NCBI GenBank assembly: GCA_003505155.1
Contig: DNYJ01000025.1
Coordinates: 1 to 10,882, forward strand
DNA: 10,882 nucleotides
Direction: 5' to 3'
Source of the DNA: Candidatus Uhrbacteria bacterium
Lineage (GTDB): Bacteria; Patescibacteriota; Patescibacteriia; UBA9934; UBA10169
The translations under genes were made by a program, and so were the position numbers. The first letter of the stretch is position 1; every line of letters starts with the position of its first letter. Below the pieces are notes generated by a model, which saw only the letters and a list, made by a program, of their open reading frames with translations, did not search any database and was not told the origin of the DNA. Shown here one piece after another: positions 1 through 5,659 of the stretch.

Positions 1-593
1 GGAATTTTGACGCTTGGGGCTTTGACGTCAAGTACAATGCCTTGGCCTTCGGAGCCGGCGATGATGAGGATCGGTTGGTCGGGAAGATCGGAGAGAGCAA
101 TCGCATCCGGCGCGAGCTCGAGACGATAGAGGAGCTTCTCGCACTTCGCGAGCCACGTTTCCGCCTCCGCTCGTCCCATCTCCGTCCATGGGGTGTGAAA
201 AACGGCTCCAGCGCTTCCTCGGATGACTTTCGGATTACCGACGTCCGCGCACTCGATGAGGACGAGGCCAGCGTCAAAGGCCAGCGCGCTTCGGAGAATG
301 GTGCCGAGATTTCCAGGATCTTGCACATGATCGAGCACGACGACGGTTTTCTTTTTGAGCACGTCTTTCAAACTCGCCACGGGCAGTCTTGCAAGCGCGG
401 CTTTCATCTGCGGCGTAACGGTGGTGACCAATTCGGCGAACCGCGGGGAATCGTTCTCGTCAAAGCGAAACTCTACGCGCGCTCCCGCCTCTGCGATCAG
501 TTTTTCTCCCTCGACCAAAACAAGACCGGATGTTTCCCGGCCTTTTTTTGTTTGCACCGACTTGATGAGCTTCTCCTGCGCTCGAGAGAGCAT
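1..593 (-). CDS. SpoU/TrmH-family rRNA methyltransferase (partial, C-terminus missing)
   Basis: An open minus-strand frame starts at ATG 593-591 and runs off the left edge (197 complete codons visible). SpoU/TrmH enzymes transfer a methyl group from SAM to the 2'-OH of ribose in rRNA or tRNA and carry a trefoil-knot fold. Visible are an N-terminal substrate-binding region (residues 1-80, with LVEGEKLIAEA near 26-36), then motif 1 DHVQDPGNLGTILRSA at about 88-103 with the conserved Asn95 and Arg101, then GSAGAVF at 126-132, and motif 2 IIAGSEGQGI at 177-186. The sequence stops at VKIP, where motif 3 (IPM...SLNVS) would begin, so the knot is not seen. The layout resembles 23S rRNA 2'-O-methyltransferases such as RlmB or TsnR relatives; the exact target nucleotide cannot be told. 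It lies downstream of the LOG gene on the same strand, separated by a repeat-rich 141-bp spacer. No Shine-Dalgarno is seen before the ATG. Confidence 0.9.
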   Translation of the reverse strand, partial: MLSRAQEKLIKSVQTKKGRETSGLVLVEGEKLIAEAGARVEFRFDENDSPRFAELVTTVTPQMKAALARLPVASLKDVLKKKTVVVLDHVQDPGNLGTILRSALAFDAGLVLIECADVGNPKVIRGSAGAVFHTPWTEMGRAEAETWLAKCEKLLYRLELAPDAIALSDLPDQPILIIAGSEGQGIVLDVKAPSVKI

Positions 594-606
594 AAGCCTA
601 CGGAAT

Positions 607-732
607 TACAAATCTTTACAAATGTACAGATCTACAGATCGCTTCATACAGATTCCGAGGACGCGATCCCACCCCCCACATCTGTACCATCCGTCCTATC
701 TGTAAATCTGCGATAGCATCTGTAATTCTGTA
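607..732. repeat. Intergenic array of TACARAT / ATCTGTA words
   Basis: The spacer between two minus-strand genes holds five TACARAT heptamers in one direction (starting near 607, 617, 625, 633 and 647) and then three ATCTGTA plus one TTCTGTA in the opposite direction (680, 698, 718, 726). A 10-bp perfect inverted repeat, GATCTACAGA at 629-638 with TCTGTAGATC at 727-736, closes the outer ends, so the transcript could fold into a long imperfect stem. Seen directly; function unknown. It may serve as a weak terminator for the LOG gene or be a dispersed genomic repeat. Confidence 0.65.
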
Positions 733-734
733 GA

Positions 735-1475
735 TCAAAACATCTCCCGCTCTTTTGATTTCCGCACGATCTCCCATGCTTCCTTGGCCGAATCCACGAT
801 CGTGATAATGCCGAGATCTTCTTCGTGAATCGTTTCGTACTCGCGGGCGAGCGTTTCCCGCATCCAGGAGACGAGCGGTGTCCAGTAGTCTCGTCCCACG
901 ACGACGATCGGAGTGGTTTGCATTTTGCCGGTTTGAACGAGGACGACCATTTCAAAGAGTTCGTCGAGCGTGCCGAACCCGCCGGGAAAAAAGATATAGG
1001 CCTGGGCGGATGCGGAAAGCATTACTTTGCGGGTGAAGAAATAGTGAAAGCCCTTGCCGCGCGTGAGGTAGGGGTTTGCACGCTGTTCCATCGGGAGCTG
1101 GATGTTGAGTCCGAGCGATTCGCCGCCCGATTCATACGCGCCCTTGTTCGCCGCCTCCATGATGCCAGGGCCTCCGCCGGTGATGATGGTGAACCCGCCT
1201 TTGGCGCAGAGTTTTCCAAACGTTTCCGCCTCGATGCACCACTTGGATCCGCTCTTAAGGCGCGCCGAACCCAAAACCGTTACCTCTTTTTTTGACGCAG
1301 AGAGGAACTGAAACCCGTCCACGAATTCCGCCATGATGCGGAAGATACGCCAGGTAATCTCGTTCATGCTGTGCATGCGGCCAAGATGGTTCTGACCGGC
1401 TTCGATGTCGGCCGCGCACGTCGGGAAGCGGCAGATGGTTTCAGAGAAGCTCATTTTTTGTTTTGGCATACGCAT
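735..1475 (-). CDS. LOG-family protein (TIGR00730-type Rossmann fold, lysine-decarboxylase-like)
   Basis: This gene matches the LOG family, whose studied members hydrolyse nucleoside 5'-monophosphates (cytokinin riboside phosphates in plants, AMP-like nucleotides in bacteria) to free base and ribose 5-phosphate. The two diagnostic motifs are present: GGGPGIMEAAN at about residues 100-110 and FFPGGFGTLDE at about 162-172, counted from the start chosen here. The older label 'lysine decarboxylase' comes from misannotation. The frame is open up to ATG 1502, which would overlap hflX by 14 nt, but a good extended -10 (1491-1499) lies on that stretch, so the first start it can serve is ATG 1475 (MRMPKQK) or ATG 1469. 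I chose 1475; 1502 remains possible if it is translated only from the hflX mRNA. The role in this organism is unknown; purine salvage or signalling-nucleotide turnover are candidates. It is the third gene of the flippase-hflX-LOG chain. Confidence 0.88.
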   Translation of the reverse strand: MRMPKQKMSFSETICRFPTCAADIEAGQNHLGRMHSMNEITWRIFRIMAEFVDGFQFLSASKKEVTVLGSARLKSGSKWCIEAETFGKLCAKGGFTIITGGGPGIMEAANKGAYESGGESLGLNIQLPMEQRANPYLTRGKGFHYFFTRKVMLSASAQAYIFFPGGFGTLDELFEMVVLVQTGKMQTTPIVVVGRDYWTPLVSWMRETLAREYETIHEEDLGIITIVDSAKEAWEIVRKSKEREMF

Positions 1476-1488
1476 TTGGGGATCCCAT

Positions 1489-2598
1489 CTATGATAGCAC
1501 ATGTTCGAGGCGCTCTATGAGGATATCCATACCATCGTTCGTCAGGGCGGAGACGATCACGGGACGGCGCTCGGCAAAGGCTTCTTTCACATGTTCCGCC
1601 TCGCCTTTCTTGAGCCGATCGGCTTTGTTGAATACATGAATGATCGGTTTATTCTCAATCTCGAGTTTTCGGAGCACGGCTTCAACCACGCCGATTTGTT
1701 CGTCACGCCTGGGGTTGCCGGCATCCACGACGTGGAGAAGAACGTCGGCGTGCACGGTTTCCGAAAGAGTTGAGGCGAAGGCTTCGATGAGTTCCGGCGG
1801 CAGATCGCGGATGAATCCGATGGTGTCGGACACGAGGAGGGAAGCGTTCTTGCCGGGCAGATAGAGTTTCCCCGTGCGGGTGTCGAGCGTGGCGAAGAGT
1901 TTGTTTGCCGCGTACTCCTTCCGTCCGGTAAGCGCATTCAAGAGCGTGGTTTTTCCCGTGTTCGTGTACCCCACGATCGCCGCGGTTTTGAAACCGTTCC
2001 GCTGGCGGTTCTTGCGCTGTTCGGCCCGCATCTTCTGCGTGCGTTCGAGTCTTTCCCGGACGCGCCGCTCGCGTTCGCGCAAGTGCCGCTTCATGATTTC
2101 GGTGTTGGTTTCTCCAATGCCGCGCGTGCCAATGCCTCCCGCCTGCCGCGCCAGCTCCTCTCCTCCCAATCCGAAAATGCGTGGCCCCATGTGACGGATG
2201 CGGGCGAGCTCGATCTGGAGTTTCGCCTCCTGGCTTTGCGCGTGCTTGGCGAAGATAGAGAGGATGAGGTCTACCCGATCCCAAACGGTCACCTTCTCGT
2301 CTTTCAATGCCTCGCTTAAATTGTAGATCTGTCCAGGTTTGAGAATATTATTGAGCACGAGCACTGAAGTATTCAGCTCGCGCGCGAGCGTTTTCAATTC
2401 CTCGACCTTTCCTTTGCCGATATACGTGCGGTTGTCGGGGTGGTTGCGGCGTTGAAGTTTTTTGACGACGACAAGGCCGCCATACGTGCGCATCAATTCC
2501 TCTAGTTCCTCCATTCGCTCGATGGCTTCATGCTTCTTCGTTTGTGGACGAATGAGATCAACGAGGATGGCTCTTGGCGTTCCGGCAAGCGTTTTCAT
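1489..2598 (-). CDS. hflX: HflX ribosome-associated GTPase
   Basis: HflX is a GTPase that binds the 50S subunit and splits or rescues stalled 70S ribosomes, especially in stress. The 369-residue product has the N-terminal HflX domain (about 1-200) with GGIGTRGIGETNTE at 154-167, in place of the usual RGPGETxLE, followed by an Arg/Glu-rich helical linker and the G domain: G1 GYTNTGKT (210-217), DTRTG (239-243) as the switch region, G3 DTIGF (258-262), G4 NKAD (324-327) and G5 SAL (350-352). It ends soon after the G domain, shorter than the roughly 426-residue E. coli protein, so the C-terminal extension is missing, as in many bacterial homologues. The frame is open 17 codons further upstream, but ATG 2598 overlaps the upstream gene's stop as ATGA, the normal mark of translational coupling, and was chosen for that reason. 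Confidence 0.95.
   Translation of the reverse strand: MKTLAGTPRAILVDLIRPQTKKHEAIERMEELEELMRTYGGLVVVKKLQRRNHPDNRTYIGKGKVEELKTLARELNTSVLVLNNILKPGQIYNLSEALKDEKVTVWDRVDLILSIFAKHAQSQEAKLQIELARIRHMGPRIFGLGGEELARQAGGIGTRGIGETNTEIMKRHLRERERRVRERLERTQKMRAEQRKNRQRNGFKTAAIVGYTNTGKTTLLNALTGRKEYAANKLFATLDTRTGKLYLPGKNASLLVSDTIGFIRDLPPELIEAFASTLSETVHADVLLHVVDAGNPRRDEQIGVVEAVLRKLEIENKPIIHVFNKADRLKKGEAEHVKEAFAERRPVIVSALTNDGMDILIERLEHVLS
1491..1499 (-). promoter_or_regulatory. Candidate extended -10 promoter for the LOG gene, inside the hflX 3' end
   Basis: Read on the minus strand the site is TGCTATCAT, an extended -10 (TGnTATnAT) overlapping the last codons and stop of hflX. Expected initiation near 1484 would put ATG 1475 or 1469 about 9-15 nt downstream. 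No good -35 box is seen. It would let the LOG gene be expressed apart from hflX. Confidence 0.4.
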
Positions 2599-3632
2599 AG
2601 GCGGTGGACGGCTATGGAAACCGGTTCGACGATTTTTTTCTGAAGCCACGTCTGCAGACTATGGCCGATGTGGGCGACTCCAAGGATGATGAAGATCACG
2701 TCGCGGAATCGGATGAGAAGGACGAGGGCTATTGGATTCAAGGCAAGCCCCAAGAGGGCGACGATGCCGGCTGTGGAGCCTTCGAGAACGCCGAGCGCAC
2801 TCGGAATCGGGACCAGGAGCGCAAGGCCGGGGATCGAGGAGAGGAGGATGGCTTCCACGACGCCGACGGGGTGTCCCAAGAAGTAGGCAAGGTAGGCGAC
2901 TTCGACGCCGCGGAAAGCGACTGTAATGATTGAGATGCCAAGCATCCAAAGAATGAGGTGAGGGTTGCGGCGCAGGGTTTCGCGCATGAGGGACTCGACG
3001 CGCAAAAGTTTCGGTTCGAGTTTGCGCGCGAGAGCGAAGCGCCTGGGCAAGAGAAGGCGCATGCCCGTACTGAAAAATCCACGAGAGCTTGTGATCGAAA
3101 GGAAAAAGAGGACGATCGCGCACGCGATAACGGCAAGGGCGGCACCCACGCCCCATTCGACCCGCGTCGGCAGAACATGTTGGAAAAGAGAAATGAAGAG
3201 TCCGAGAGCGATGTAAATGATAAAGCCGGCGATTTCGAAGACGACATCAAGGATGACGGAGCTGGTCGCGTGCGCGATCGGCACGCCGTCTTTGTGCAGA
3301 AGGGCGATGCGCAAAGGTTCTCCTCCAACCTGCGCGGAGGGCGTGAGGTAACTGACGGCATATCCGGACATGCGATGGCGGACGACAGTCCAAAAAGAGA
3401 GCTTGCGTTCGAGGGCGTGTTCGTTCACGGCCATCTGCCACCTCCAGCCAAGAAGGGAAAAGTTGGCAAGCGAGATCGCGACGAATCCAAAAAACGCAAA
3501 GAGGCCGAAGTCGTTCAGGATGGCGAAGGTGTCTTCCGTATCGTACCGATCAAGAAACCAAACGAAGATGGCGGCGCCCGCGGCAAGGGTGATGGTGAAG
3601 GAGAGGAGTTTGATCCAGGATGAGGATTTCAT
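2595..3632 (-). CDS. UPF0104 / lysylphosphatidylglycerol synthase TM-region family membrane protein (flippase-like)
   Basis: A 345-residue polytopic inner-membrane protein with about eight hydrophobic segments (near 9-27, 44-62, 125-150, 163-181, 225-240, 243-255, 260-285, 298-322). The family is recognised by QVGGEPLR at 101-108 in an otherwise membrane-bound context and by PSALGVLEG at 277-285. In MprF the related domain flips aminoacyl-phosphatidylglycerol; stand-alone members such as this one lack the synthase domain and are thought to move lipids or lipid-linked sugars, but the substrate here is unknown. It is the first gene of a chain with hflX (4-nt overlap) and LOG. A TGTTACAAT promoter lies 8 nt upstream of the ATG and no Shine-Dalgarno is visible, so the mRNA may be leaderless. 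Confidence 0.85.
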   Translation of the reverse strand: MKSSSWIKLLSFTITLAAGAAIFVWFLDRYDTEDTFAILNDFGLFAFFGFVAISLANFSLLGWRWQMAVNEHALERKLSFWTVVRHRMSGYAVSYLTPSAQVGGEPLRIALLHKDGVPIAHATSSVILDVVFEIAGFIIYIALGLFISLFQHVLPTRVEWGVGAALAVIACAIVLFFLSITSSRGFFSTGMRLLLPRRFALARKLEPKLLRVESLMRETLRRNPHLILWMLGISIITVAFRGVEVAYLAYFLGHPVGVVEAILLSSIPGLALLVPIPSALGVLEGSTAGIVALLGLALNPIALVLLIRFRDVIFIILGVAHIGHSLQTWLQKKIVEPVSIAVHRL

Positions 3633-3640
3633 GTAAGGGA

Positions 3641-3649
3641 ATTGTAACA
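3641..3649 (-). promoter_or_regulatory. Extended -10 promoter of the flippase-hflX-LOG chain
   Basis: Minus-strand TGTTACAAT, with its last base 8 nt before ATG 3632. Initiation 6-8 nt downstream of a -10 would fall on or next to the start codon. The -35 region is poor. Confidence 0.5.
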
Positions 3650-3686
3650 GAGGAGAGAGAAACCACGGAAGGGTATCTCGGCAAAC

Positions 3687-3718
3687 AGAAAACCACGGAA
3701 TGCTTTCCGTGGTTTTCT
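3687..3718 (-). terminator. Rho-independent terminator of the HU gene
   Basis: A 14-bp perfect stem (3687-3700 with 3705-3718) closes a 4-nt loop; on the minus strand it is followed by TTTTCTGTTTG. It lies 25 nt after the HU stop codon. The plus-strand side ends in GGTTTTCTCC and would be weaker. A further partial copy of the arm (AACCACGGAA at 3661-3670) lies just outside. Confidence 0.8.
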
Positions 3719-3742
3719 CCTTAATCTTCTGTTGCTTTTTGT

Positions 3743-4024
3743 TTATAACAAGGCGTCCTTGGCGGCTTTGGCCACTCGGAACTTCAGAACCGTCTTGGCC
3801 GGAATCTGAATGGATGCGCCTGTGGCCGGGTTGCGTCCCATGCGGGCATCACGATGCTTTTTAATGAGTTTTCCGAGACCCGGGAAGCTGAATTCGCCGG
3901 AACCCTTCACTTCGGAGTAAACCATCTCGACAAATTTGTCGAGCATTTCGCCAGCTTCTTTTTTGCTGACGCCCCATTTCTCGGAGAGGTTCGCGAGCAT
4001 TTGGGACTTGGTCATCTTGGCCAT
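3743..4024 (-). CDS. HU/IHF-family DNA-binding protein
   Basis: A 93-residue basic protein of the HU family, small dimeric nucleoid proteins that bend DNA. The N-terminal helical part ([25 protein letters not shown], residues 4-28) and the [13 protein letters not shown] turn (41-53) are followed by the DNA-binding arm with GRNPATG at 63-69 and the intercalating-proline region IQIPA at 72-76, then the final helix AKAAKDAL. Length and order are those of the whole family (about 90 residues). The open frame extends to 4177, but the upstream part is not HU-like and contains the promoter, so ATG 4024 is the start; ATG 4015 (MTKSQ) is the only close rival. It stands alone, with its own promoter and terminator. 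It is most probably HU, but IHF-like specificity cannot be excluded. Confidence 0.95.
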   Translation of the reverse strand: MAKMTKSQMLANLSEKWGVSKKEAGEMLDKFVEMVYSEVKGSGEFSFPGLGKLIKKHRDARMGRNPATGASIQIPAKTVLKFRVAKAAKDALL

Positions 4025-4055
4025 ACGAAGATGGATTAAGTTGATTAACGGAAGT

Positions 4056-4082
4056 AGTATAGCACATTTCTTAGGAAAACAA
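4056..4082 (-). promoter_or_regulatory. Promoter of the HU gene
   Basis: On the minus strand a TTGTTT -35 (4082-4077) is followed after 15 bp by TATACT (4061-4056), preceded by TGC to make an extended -10. The 31 nt between the -10 and ATG 4024 leave a short leader without a clear Shine-Dalgarno. Confidence 0.6.
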
Positions 4083-4100
4083 GGGGTTTGTGGATAGGTA

Positions 4101-4125
4101 TTGACTAGGGATGTCATGGTATAAT
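4101..4125 (+). promoter_or_regulatory. Promoter of the DUF6922-like gene
   Basis: A consensus TATAAT (4120-4125) with TGG directly before it forms an extended -10. TTGACT at 4101-4106 resembles a -35 but is only 13 bp away, so the extended -10 probably does the work. Transcription would start near 4132, giving a leader of about 37 nt before ATG 4169. Confidence 0.6.
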
Positions 4126-4168
4126 AACAAAAATTCAAACGAGACATCTCTAAAAGTCTGATTTTACT

Positions 4169-4432
4169 ATGAAGCATAAGAAAAATGACTCAAAACAGAC
4201 AAAGCGAATACCTTGGCGCGCTTCGCTTTTTTGGGATGCGGATCCCAAAACCATCGATCCTCAAAAGCAGGCAAAATACGTGATTGAACGTGTTTTGGAT
4301 TTCGGCACAGATGAGGAAGTACGATGGTTGTGGAAAACGTATTCAAGGCCGGTGATTCGTCGTGTTGTTTCAACTTCGCGTGTTCTCCATCCAGAAACCC
4401 GCACTCTATGGTCAGTTCTTGCAAAGAAGTAG
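4169..4432 (+). CDS. DUF6922-like small protein (putative antitoxin-side partner of an AbiEii-type locus)
   Basis: An 87-residue basic protein. The pattern LFWDADPKTID (residues 20-30), followed by VIERVLDFGTDEEVRWL (38-54) and a segment VVSTSRVLHPETRTLW (66-81), agrees from memory with small proteins annotated as DUF6922 that are common in Patescibacteria and Bacteroidetes and often sit just upstream of an AbiEii/AbiGii nucleotidyltransferase. No biochemical function is known to me. Here the following frame starts at ATG 4408, overlapping this gene by 25 nt, and encodes only a stub of such a toxin. Base composition is lower than in the neighbours (25 of 60 bases G or C at 4261-4320), as expected for a transferred cassette. 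It has its own promoter and no Shine-Dalgarno. Confidence 0.65.
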   Translation: MKHKKNDSKQTKRIPWRASLFWDADPKTIDPQKQAKYVIERVLDFGTDEEVRWLWKTYSRPVIRRVVSTSRVLHPETRTLWSVLAKK

Positions 4433-4566
4433 ATTCATTCGTCACCTCGATCCTTCCGAAACAGACTCGGCTTGCTTTGGATACTCTTGCAGAACAATCA
4501 TGGTTAAGAAGATCAAGAGGTTCCTCGGCTCACAAAAACTTTGATTGGATTAGAAGATTAAATTAG
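4408..4566 (+). pseudogene. Probable remnant of an AbiEii-type nucleotidyltransferase toxin
   Basis: The frame from ATG 4408 to TAG 4566 encodes 52 residues. ILPKQTRLALDTLAEQSWL (4450-4506) resembles the N-terminal helices of AbiEii/AbiGii-family nucleotidyltransferases, which continue into the FYLAGGTALAL-HR nucleotidyltransferase core. That core is absent: the frame ends after FDWIRRLN, which could be all that is left of the C-terminal region. The position, overlapping the end of a DUF6922-like gene, is where the toxin normally sits. I infer internal deletion and decay; the match rests on memory of the family and on a short segment, so it may instead be a non-coding spacer. Confidence 0.4.
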
Positions 4567-4577
4567 CAGAAGCATTT

Positions 4578-5540
4578 ATGTTGATTGCTGTGTTCAGTAT
4601 CCTCGCGGGGTTCGCGATTCTTCTCAAATCAGGAGACACTCTTGTCGAAGGAGCCTCCTCCATTGCCGCGCGTTATCGCGTGCGACCGGTCGTTATCGGA
4701 CTTACCATCGTGGCGTTCGGCACTTCGGCGCCGGAACTGGTGGTGAACCTTCTCTCCGCCGCCAAGGGCACTCCCGCTCTTGCGATCGGGAATATTCTTG
4801 GCTCCAACCTCGTCAATCTCATGTTCATTCTGGGAATTGCGGCGGTGATCCGGCCATTGCGCGTTCATCTCACAATCGTAACGCGTGAGACTCCTTTCAT
4901 GCTCCTTGCCGCCATCCTCGTGCTCATCATGGCTTCCGATGTCTTTTTGGACGGCACTGCGGCGGACGCGCTTTCGCGCACCGACGGACTGGCGCTTCTG
5001 GGCTTCTTTTTTATTTTTCTCTATTACACATTTCTTACCGCGCGCGGCGGAACGGCTGAAGAGGGGCAGAAGATCAGACTCATGTCGGCGGGAAAGGCGG
5101 CGGCCATGATCGCCATCGGTCTTGCCGGTCTTGCGCTTGGAGGCAATTTTCTGGTGGACGGCGCCGTTTCCATTGCCAAGCTCCTCGGCGTTTCCGAGGG
5201 GCTCATCGGTCTTACCATCGTCGCCATTGGAACGTCCTTGCCGGAACTCGTAACGTCCATCATCGCCGCGCGCAAAGGCATGGTGGATTTGGCGGTGGGG
5301 AATGTGATCGGCTCCAACATTTTCAACATCTTTTTTATTCTTGGCTTGACGGCTACATTGATACCTTTGCCGTTTACGCGCGCCAACCTCGTGGACGCGG
5401 CGATTCTTGTGGCGGTCTCGCTCATCTTCTTTGCCTCGCTCGTCGTGAGCAAGAACAAGATGATCGCGCGGTGGAAAGGAGCGATTCTCGTTGGGCTCTA
5501 CGTTGCTTATCTTGCCTATACGATTTATGTGTACGTATAA
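4578..5540 (+). CDS. CaCA-family calcium/sodium antiporter (YrbG-like)
   Basis: A 320-residue membrane protein with the inverted two-fold repeat of the K+-dependent Na+/Ca2+ exchanger superfamily, which exports Ca2+ in exchange for Na+. The alpha-1 repeat has TIVAFGTSAPELVVN (43-57) and GNILGSN (71-77); the alpha-2 repeat has TIVAIGTSLPELVTS (213-227) and GNVIGSN (241-247). Both conserved acidic residues (Glu53 and Glu223) are present. About ten transmembrane segments are visible and the length matches the bacterial YrbG type. The start ATG 4578 is the first in frame after the toxin remnant; the 11-nt gap and lack of a clear promoter suggest that it is read from the DUF6922 promoter or from a site inside the remnant. 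A central acidic-polar loop (about 155-170) separates the two halves. Confidence 0.93.
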   Translation: MLIAVFSILAGFAILLKSGDTLVEGASSIAARYRVRPVVIGLTIVAFGTSAPELVVNLLSAAKGTPALAIGNILGSNLVNLMFILGIAAVIRPLRVHLTIVTRETPFMLLAAILVLIMASDVFLDGTAADALSRTDGLALLGFFFIFLYYTFLTARGGTAEEGQKIRLMSAGKAAAMIAIGLAGLALGGNFLVDGAVSIAKLLGVSEGLIGLTIVAIGTSLPELVTSIIAARKGMVDLAVGNVIGSNIFNIFFILGLTATLIPLPFTRANLVDAAILVAVSLIFFASLVVSKNKMIARWKGAILVGLYVAYLAYTIYVYV

Positions 5541-5542
5541 AT

Positions 5543-5583
5543 GGTAAATTGGTAAATTGGGGTCAGGTCCGGACCTGACCCCA
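5543..5583. repeat. Perfect 24-bp palindrome preceded by two GGTAAATT units (REP-like)
   Basis: Two head-to-tail GGTAAATT octamers (5543-5550 and 5551-5558) run straight into GGGGTCAGGTCC (5559-5570), whose exact reverse complement occupies 5571-5582; one more T/A pair extends it to 26 bp. As RNA or single-stranded DNA it could fold to a 10-bp stem with a CCGG loop. There is no T-run, so it is not a standard terminator. Similar GGGGTCAGG-type palindromes are known near REP-associated (Y1) transposases, but none is present here. Confidence 0.8.
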
Positions 5584-5659
5584 GCTTGCCCGGAGATTAC
5601 TGGATGATGTTTGCCAGATTGCCTGTAATGATTTCATCGCGCTTGACGACTTATCTTGC

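Noticed and set aside
42..716. Plus-strand open frame of 224 codons at the left end
   Set aside because: It is antisense to the SpoU/TrmH methyltransferase, whose motifs 1 and 2 are unmistakable, and it runs into the heptamer repeats.
2958..3623. Plus-strand open frame opposite the flippase-like gene
   Set aside because: Highly charged product with no recognisable motif; the minus-strand frame has clear membrane segments and family motifs.
4025..4177. Longer HU protein starting at 4177
   Set aside because: The added 51 residues cover the HU promoter and part of the divergent gene's start and do not resemble HU.
4433..4577. A tRNA or small RNA gene in the gap before the antiporter
   Set aside because: No cloverleaf-like pairing or T-loop sequence was seen; the stretch is better explained as a decayed coding region.
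5559..5582. The palindrome as a rho-independent terminator of the antiporter gene
   Set aside because: No T-run follows on either strand and the palindrome has no natural loop; a REP-like element explains it better.
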